In this document: positions 57,641-64,000 of the stretch, piece by piece
Position numbering within the stretch: position 1 is the first letter of the stretch
Layout of the letters: each line of letters begins with the position of its first letter
Assembly (NCBI GenBank): GCA_000320605.2
Contig: KB445791.1
Span: forward strand, 2,351,057-2,415,056
Reading direction: 5' to 3'
Length of the DNA: 64,000 nt
Origin: Gelatoporia subvermispora B
Taxonomy: Eukaryota; Basidiomycota; Agaricomycetes; Polyporales; Gelatoporiaceae
Position numbers and translations under genes: made by a program
The notes under the pieces: generated by a model
The model's database searches: none
Told to the model about the DNA's origin: nothing
What the model saw: the letters and a program-made list of their open reading frames with translations, nothing else

Positions 57641-59080
57641 TTAATGTGAGGTAGATCGTTTCTCATCAGCTTGCCAATCGAGCGCAATTTCTTCAACCAC
57701 ATGGTCCTTGCTCGGAGTATTTGCTTCAATGTCGACTTTGCCAGGAGCAGGTCGGGGAGATGGTGCGGGCTCCATTGACTTGGCCCATGTGTAGTATATG
57801 GTGCCTAGCAAGATAACGAGGATGGAGGTAGCGCGGTTTCTGAAACAAACCTAGGCATCAGCACGCTGCGTACGATGGAATGACCAAGTAACGGTGATAG
57901 GGAGACCGAAACATGTGCAGGGCGTTCCGAAGACGGGCGGAGGTTTGAAATATCACATACGTAGTGAGCAAGTCGTGGAAGAGCCAGACACCAAGAAGAG
58001 TCTGGATAACGGACCGCGCAGCCTACATTGGTACCAAACGCCGACGCTCATCAGCACATTTTCAACCTAGTTTCAAGGAAACGGGCGCTACTTACACTAG
58101 AAAACATGTGCGTGATAGGGCTGGTAACCTTAATGCTCAGCAGGCCAGCGACACAAAGCAAGAAGCCGAAGATGCCGGTGACGATGCTTCCCCATGCGAA
58201 GACTCCACCGTTCCAGGAAGGATTACGCATAAGTTCAACGAGCTTCCCGTACTCGCCCTGGAACAGGATGAAGGGCGCTAGGAACACCGCGGACCCGAGA
58301 TTTTGCCAGTACGCGAGCTGAATCGTGGAATTGTGGGCATGAGGCAGGGAGAACTTGATGAGAACGCTGTGAACCGCGATGAAGAAGGAAGAGAGAATGC
58401 CGTAGACGATAGAAAGGCGACTTGGGGCTTCGTGCCACTGCTGTTCTGAGCCAACAGAACTTGGCACAATTCCGAGGAAGAAGCCGGCGGTAACTATGCC
58501 TGCGGCAATGACGACGCGAATACTAGGGAGAGAACGGCCATGAAGCGACGAGACAAAAATTGTCAATGGCAGCACAAGTCCTCGGGCGATCTGGTTCAGA
58601 AGTCATGAGCAGACGTGCATGCGACATTGCGAGATGAGGCTGAACGAACCTGAAAGTAAGATGCCTCGACGCCACGCAGGCAGAGAATATTGAAGACCAG
58701 TCCGATGACGTTAACAAGTGTCACGGGAATCAATTTCTTCGCCGTCTTGAGCTCGAGTTTTGGGATCTCGACCTTGGGGGTTACAAGTGCAGACGCGTGA
58801 AGGAGAACGACCGCGAGACTCAGTTGTATGAGAAGGAACAGCAGCGGAAGCTCCGGTGACGAGTTCATCACGGCCTTGTTGCTACACGGTACATTCAGTG
58901 ATATGCAACCAATTCTGCATCGTACTGCTTACACAAAAACCATCTTTCAAAATAACTGATGAGCGGCGCGTCATGAAGACCATGACTGTCAAGACATACC
59001 ACGAGCGCGGCAGACATGTAGAAGGACACCACGCCGGCGACCTGCCAGTGCTGTGGAATGCCATTCTTGGTCGCGTCCAT
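57641..59080 (-). CDS. Nucleotide-sugar transporter, GDP-fucose transporter-like (SLC35C)
   Basis: This multi-exon gene starts with MDATKNGIPQHWQVAGVVSFYMSAALV. FVNKAVMNSSPELPLLFLLIQL follows, which is the SLC35C1-type first helix pair. More helices include LIPVTLVNVIGLVFNILCL, RGLVLPLTIFVS, GIVTAGFFLGIV, GILSSFFIAVHSVLIKFSL, WQNLGSAVFLAPFILF and WGSIVTGIFGFLLCVAGLLSIKVTSPITHMFSS. The C-terminal tail is polar (KVDIEANTPSKDH) and ends ADEKRSTSH. These carriers exchange GDP-sugars for GMP at the Golgi membrane. The divergent neighbour at 59887 resembles a GDP-fucose-using transferase, which supports GDP-fucose as substrate, but GDP-mannose or a triose-phosphate-type substrate is not excluded. 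Confidence 0.82.
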
Positions 59081-59886
59081 GCTGGAGAGAACTCAGATGC
59101 TTAATGGGCCGACGATGAGAGGACTCGGGGAGAAACCAAGTCGGGGCGGAGGAGCGGCGGGGTAATTAAGCGAGCGTGTAGTTCGCATAATCGGGGAAAA
59201 AGACAGAAAGATCTGGGGGTGATTGGGCCGAACGGGCGGCATATTGTTGATTGCAGCGGACTTTGGGAATAGGAGTTGGGATCCAAGACAGAGAGACAAA
59301 TCGAACGCGCGGATAGATCGTTAGCGCGAATTCAGGCCAGGGCCTGGAGGCGCCCTCATGGGCGCAGCCTCGTTCCGGCCATCTGACCGTTTGCATGACA
59401 CGCTAGGCTAGGCCAGCTCATGCCCCTCGGCCGATACGTGCGTGTCCGTGTAATTTCATCGACTTTTCTGTGCATTGTGCATTGCACCTGCAGAGGAATT
59501 CTGGCAATATTGGACCCGACTTGGAAGGGGATGCGGACAAGGGCCGAGTTGCTTCCTGGCAGCGGTGCCCGTTCGGGAAGGCGAGGGGTAAACGGACAGG
59601 CGTGACAGGGGGAACAAGCGACTCAATTACAGAATGTCACGCACGTCACGACGGAGGAGTGCACTTTGTTGGGAGGTTGTCGATCGGAGATCTGTAATGC
59701 AGGAGCGCTGGAGGAGCGCCGAGGAGAGAGGAAAGGCAAGAATTCAAGTCGTCTGCGATGCCCGCCATGGGTATCCATCACCACCCGATCCCCATCCGTC
59801 GTCTACCTGTCTAACTCCTCGCTCTAATATCGCGGCGCGCTCGCTGCATGTAATCTCCCCTCCGTGCCTGGCCATACCCCCTCCTC
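59081..59886. other. Bidirectional promoter of the transporter/transferase pair
   Basis: This stretch of 806 bases lies between the two divergent start codons. It is C/T-rich from 59780 to 59886 on the plus strand, typical of a fungal leader. No gene is recognised. Confidence 0.45.
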
Positions 59887-61795
59887 ATGGACCCCCAGCC
59901 CGACCTCGAGATCCCCCGCTATGGCCATGCCCGCTCAGAGTCCCGGATACCCCTCCTCAAGTATGCCGACTACTTCTCCCCGCCGTTGAGCCCGAAGCTA
60001 CCCACCTTCAGAACACGCTTTGTGCCGTCGCAAACTCGTCTCGGACGTGTAATCTTCGTCACTCTTGCGTTCCTCTCAGCAGCGTCCCTGATCACTTTTG
60101 CGACATTCTCGCTCTTCTCGGACCCACATCGAGATACCTACTCCATACCAGATGTCGTCCGACCATCTCCTGAGGTTGAACTCGAGGAGCCTCTGCTGCC
60201 GCCCATCCACGAGGATCATCGATATTCAGACGAAATGTCGTTGGACGAGCCGGAATATTCTCCCTACGTTGTTGGACCTCCCACAGAGAGCTTCCGGGAC
60301 AACCTGCGCAACGACACCAAGTATATCACCTCTTGGATATCCGCCGGATGGAGTGAGTCTATTCCGAATCTCAGCGACCCTAGCTGACAAGCTCCTGTCT
60401 CGCCTCAGCGAACGACGTAATGACTTATGCGAACATGGTATACCTGGGTTCCATCACTGATCGCGTCGCCATCCTGCCCATGTTCATCCCGTCGCATATC
60501 GGCGGAGACGCTGGTGATATATCATTCGGCGAAGTCTTCGATGTCCCACGTTTCATCAGAGACTCCGGAATCCCCGCCGTTGAATGGAGCGAGGTGAAAG
60601 ACCCGCAAAGCGAAGAGCTTGAGCCTTTGGGCTGTTGGAACGTCTGGGAGGCCGTCCAATACAACGAGCACCATCCAAGACACAGTTGGGTCACGCCGAA
60701 GCTTGGTCTCGGTAAGGTCACTTCTCCTGGTATTTCTCGAAATACTCGCTGATACGCGCTCGCTTTAGATGTCTCTTACACTACAGCTCCGGACTGGGTC
60801 AAGATGATTCCAAACTACGAGCACGACCACTGCAGCACGTTCTGGGCTCTAGCCAAACTTAGCTACCCGGAGGAGCGCCTGAACAACATCGGTCATGCCA
60901 CACCATCTCTCGAAATGGGTTTTGTTGTAGACCCGGACGATCACCTTCTCTGCTACGATTTCCTATACTATGCTGGCGCGGCCGGGGTACGTGCGGAGAG
61001 CGGGCTGAATTCCATGTGTACTCTGCTCACCTGTCCCCTCTCCAGGAAAATGAGTTCGATCACGATTTCTCCCCTGCCTGGAGATATGTTGCACGTCACT
61101 TCCGATGGACAAGTCGCATCGAAGGTATTACTTCGATGTACATTCGTCGCGCCTTTGGGCTGTCAGAGGATGCCGACGTACCTCCAGTAAGCTCATGCGC
61201 GTTCGAAGCTATTGCACCAAGCTGACCATATCGCGTTAGTACATTGCTATCCATGTTAGGCACGGCGACTTCGGAAACTGGTGTTGGCAGGCAGAACAGC
61301 CGGAAGATTGCTTCGCTCCAATTCCTGTCATCGCGCGTCGTGTCAGGTAAGCTCAATCAACTTGTGGCGCGCTATATTGTGTGGCTTATTCGACATCACA
61401 GAGAAGTGCAGGACGAGCTTCGCAGAAAGAAGGGTATTGATGTCCCCATGACGCGGGTGATCATTACGAGTGACGAAAAGGACGAGGCGTGGTGGAACGA
61501 GACTGCTGCCCTCGGATGGGTCAAAATTGACCACGACGAGCTGCAGACTGCACAAATATACGGGCGATGGTATGTTCCACGTCATCGAGCGCGTGTCTCT
61601 TGGACAGCTGGGCTGATCCTATCTTCTATTAGGTATCCTGTTGTCCTCGATGCTGCCATCCACTCTTATGCACAGGGCTTTGTCGGCACTGACCGGTCGA
61701 CGTTCTCTGTTCTCTCCCGCCGCCGAGTAGAAGACTGGCAAGACGGCGTCACCCGCACAGTCAAGTGGGGTTACAAAGATGCAGATGCCCATTAA
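59887..61795 (+). CDS. Golgi type II glycosyltransferase, protein O-fucosyltransferase-like
   Basis: A gene of about eight exons. The cytosolic N-terminus (MDPQPDLEIPRYGHARSES, about 55 residues) is followed by one membrane anchor (VIFVTLAFLSAASLITFATF) and an acidic stem. The luminal part has NDVMTYANMVYLGSITDRVAILPMFIPSHIG near the start of the fold, and later YIAIHVRHGDF, the HxRxGDF-type GDP-fucose-binding loop of the GT-B fucosyltransferases. MTRVIITSDEKDEAWW and VVLDAAIHSYAQGFVGTDRSTFSVLSRRRVEDW follow, which resemble the second and third O-FucT motifs. It likely transfers a sugar from GDP-fucose in the Golgi; the acceptor is unknown. The gene ends at KDADAH. Confidence 0.8.
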
Positions 61796-62306
61796 GGTTG
61801 CTATACCCTCGCTCGCAGTTATGCACCCTTTATTATGGGGCCCACGTTGCCATTATCCGCTTGCTAGACACTACATTGGACCGAAACTCGCAGACCATCC
61901 ATGGACTCATCTTTGTATACCTTAATGTATCTGTTGTCGCACTAGGCTTGCAAACGCATCAGGCTTGACCTTCCTTCGCATACTCAATCCTCCAGATTCG
62001 CTGCTGAGATCGTCAGCTTATCGGACAGGCACGTTCGAATCTCGATGGAGGGCCAGGAACGCATATGCACATTCCAAGCTGAGCGTCGGAGGTAGGTCGG
62101 GTGCAGTAGTACTTGGTAAGAACGCGGCACGGCCCGTATGACGCCTTGGAAAGCGGGGTTTGTGAGACTATGATGTCAACGGCCGCGGCGTGCCCGCCGC
62201 TCGTCCGTCCCAACGGCCAAGGCACCTCGTTTGTCGATACCCAGACAGCTTGCCAACAACCTCTTGACACAGACTGGCAAATTGACATCTCACTCGAACA
62301 CGAGAC
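61796..62306. other. Intergenic region
   Basis: There are 511 bases between the O-FucT-like stop and the FBXO21-like start. No gene is seen. The long minus-strand ORF starting at 62807 is an antisense shadow of the following gene. Confidence 0.5.
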
Positions 62307-64000
62307 ATGCACGAGGTTGGCGCTAGCACTAGCACCGGCAGCGGCTCTACATGGCCCTGGCTGCCCGTCGAGCTCTACGTCCACATCCTCACGTCCCTGC
62401 CGCCCTCCGATGCAGGGCTCACGACGCTCGTCAGCTGTCTCTCCGCAAACTCGGTCCTGCGCTCTGCCGCGCTGACTTCGTCGCTCTGGGAGCCGTTCTA
62501 TCGCGCGCGGTACACGGAGTGCGTCGAGGAGCGGGAGGCCGAGCTCCGCGCGACGTACGGCGGCGACTGGCGGCTTCTGTTCCGCGCGCGGCGGAGGGTC
62601 GACCGCGCTGCGCTCCGCGAATTGGACGAGACGGCTGCGGAGCTCGCGGGGCGGCACCGCAAGGCGTCCAGGTTCGCGAAGGAGTACTCGTTCGACGTAT
62701 GGAACGCGCTCGAGCGCGAGGCACACCTTCCGCCCCCTCGGATATTCCGGCGAGACACTCAGGGCGGGCCTAATGACGATAGCGACGGAGAAAATGACAT
62801 TTCCCATGCGTTGCCCCGTCGGTACTGGGCACGGGTGATGCTGGGCGTCATTGCGAGACGTTATGCGATTGAGAAGCTAGTGCGAGTGTGCGCTGGAGAC
62901 GAAAGTATCGACTTCGAGGAGACTCTGGCATGCCTCTCTGCCTTCTATGACGAGTCTCCGAAGCGCGTGAGTGGCCTGCTCTCGAGTGATAAACTTCCAT
63001 ACTAAAGTACGATGACGTACACAGATCTTGAGACAGCTCGATGATCTGGCTACGCTCTGTCGAACGTATCTGGCACAATGGAATACCGAGTTGGATTCGA
63101 ACGGCAACGAGTTTGACCTGCGTGTCATCTGCACGCGTGTCCGCGATTTTCTTCGCAACCATGGCTTCACCCCCGCCGAAGGTGCGCGCGGAGACACGTC
63201 TCTCCGCTCCCACAATAAAGTAACATCCATGTAGGACTGGACTTCCACGACCCCCTCAACCAATTCCCGCATGCATTCCTGAACGACCATCGGAGATCCA
63301 TACCCATGTCCCTCGTTTACGTCTTCACCGGTATATGCCGCCGTCTAGGCATCGATGCTGCTCCAGTGAACTACCCCGAGCGCGTGCTCGCGCATGTCAC
63401 CGCGCCTGGCCCGCACGGCGCAACACTGCTCTTCGATGTGTTCAACGGGCGATCACCCGTTGATCGCGCGAGCGTGGCGGGCGGCGGGACCGTCTCCGAC
63501 TTCCTCTTGCCTTGCGCGCCAGTGGTGATGCTTCAGCGCGCTGCGAACAATATCATCAACTTCGTGCAGTTCCAACGCGTGCACCGCTCCGCAAGCCTCA
63601 CGGAAGCGAACCTCTGGGCGGACTACGCGGCGTGTACGTGCTTCTTACTCCGTACGCAGGAAGCGCACCTCGCCACGCACATCACGCAGTTCAAGCCGTA
63701 CGATGGCATCGCCGTCTTGTGCGACGTGCTTGCGCCCGTGCTCAACGCGAATGCGCGGCGTGTCTTGGAAGAGCAGGCCGGCGATATCGAGAAACAGGAT
63801 GAGCAGCGTGCGCAAACGAAGTATCGACGCTCTGAGCACAAGGTCGCGCACTTCGTAGGGCTCGTCTTCAAGCATGCGCGATACGGCTACACCGGCTGTA
63901 TCACCGGCTGGGAGGTGTGTCGCTGCCCAGGGCCTTACCTGCTCAACTAATCGGTATGCAGCCGAAGTGTGCGGCCTCCGTGGAGTGGCAAGCCCAGATG
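62307..64000 (+). CDS. FBXO21-like F-box / transglutaminase-like / YccV-domain protein, 5' part
   Basis: The exons are 62307-62966, 63025-63181, 63235-63914 and 63962 onward, and the gene runs off the window end after about 512 codons. The F-box is at residues 15-60 (WPWLPVELYVHILTSLPP then ALTSSLWEPFYRARY). The middle region matches the SirB1/transglutaminase-like domain (ICRRLGIDAAPVNYPERVLAHV, then LFDVFNGRSPV). The last part, VAHFVGLVFKHARYGYTGCITGWE, opens a YccV/HspQ hemimethylated-DNA-binding-type domain. This order is that of human FBXO21, an SCF substrate adaptor. The substrate in fungi is unknown. Confidence 0.85.

Noticed and set aside
62013..62807. 264-codon minus-strand frame
   Set aside because: It is a shadow of the FBXO21-like first exon extended into the spacer; composition is Arg/Pro-rich without domains.
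1..64000. CRISPR arrays, tRNA or rRNA genes, bacterial promoters
   Set aside because: No spaced direct repeats or cloverleaf-type sequences were recognised by eye, and the genome is eukaryotic; a tRNA search program would be needed for certainty.

Overview
The window is nuclear DNA from a filamentous basidiomycete, most likely an agaricomycete and possibly a polypore. Genes are dense on both strands, and most are split by many 45-70 bp GT-AG introns. There are no operons, Shine-Dalgarno sites or tRNA/rRNA genes that I can recognise. Exon boundaries below were placed by hand from splice signals, reading phase and protein sense; where I summed exons the total is a whole number of codons.

The centre (about 18.7-30.4 kb) is an HD (matA-type) mating-type locus. 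It has a divergent HD1/HD2 homeodomain transcription factor pair, then a small gene that looks like an HD1 N-terminal half without a homeodomain, then a gene-poor stretch of about 3 kb holding a 450 bp inverted-repeat element, then the mitochondrial intermediate peptidase gene (MIP) that classically marks this locus. The HD1 homeodomain has Thr where the nearly invariant recognition-helix Asn is expected, while HD2 keeps the canonical residues.

Left flank (1-18.1 kb): a partial and a complete copy of a tandemly duplicated old-yellow-enzyme-type flavin oxidoreductase; an ABC1/ADCK2-like mitochondrial kinase; a glycogenin with a very long disordered tail; a LEA-like stress protein with CRE and TATA elements; an F-box/LRR protein; an MFS drug transporter; and a small Gly-rich conserved fungal protein whose first coding exon is only the ATG.

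Right flank (31-64 kb): a WHIM-type chromatin factor, FAM32A, TMEM115, COG1, a fungal 7TM receptor-like protein, SEC61 gamma, a mitochondrial PPR protein, glycine decarboxylase P protein, an ARMH3-like Golgi protein, an RSC9-like remodeller subunit, a condensation-type acyltransferase, a divergent pair of GDP-fucose transporter-like and O-fucosyltransferase-like genes, and an FBXO21-like gene that runs off the window end.

Functional themes are mating identity (HD1, HD2 and perhaps the HD1-like gene), mitochondrial import and one-carbon metabolism (MIP, P protein, PPR, ADCK), and Golgi/secretory work (TMEM115, COG1, SEC61 gamma, ARMH3-like, fucose transporter and transferase). The non-mating genes are probably linked by conserved synteny rather than by shared function.
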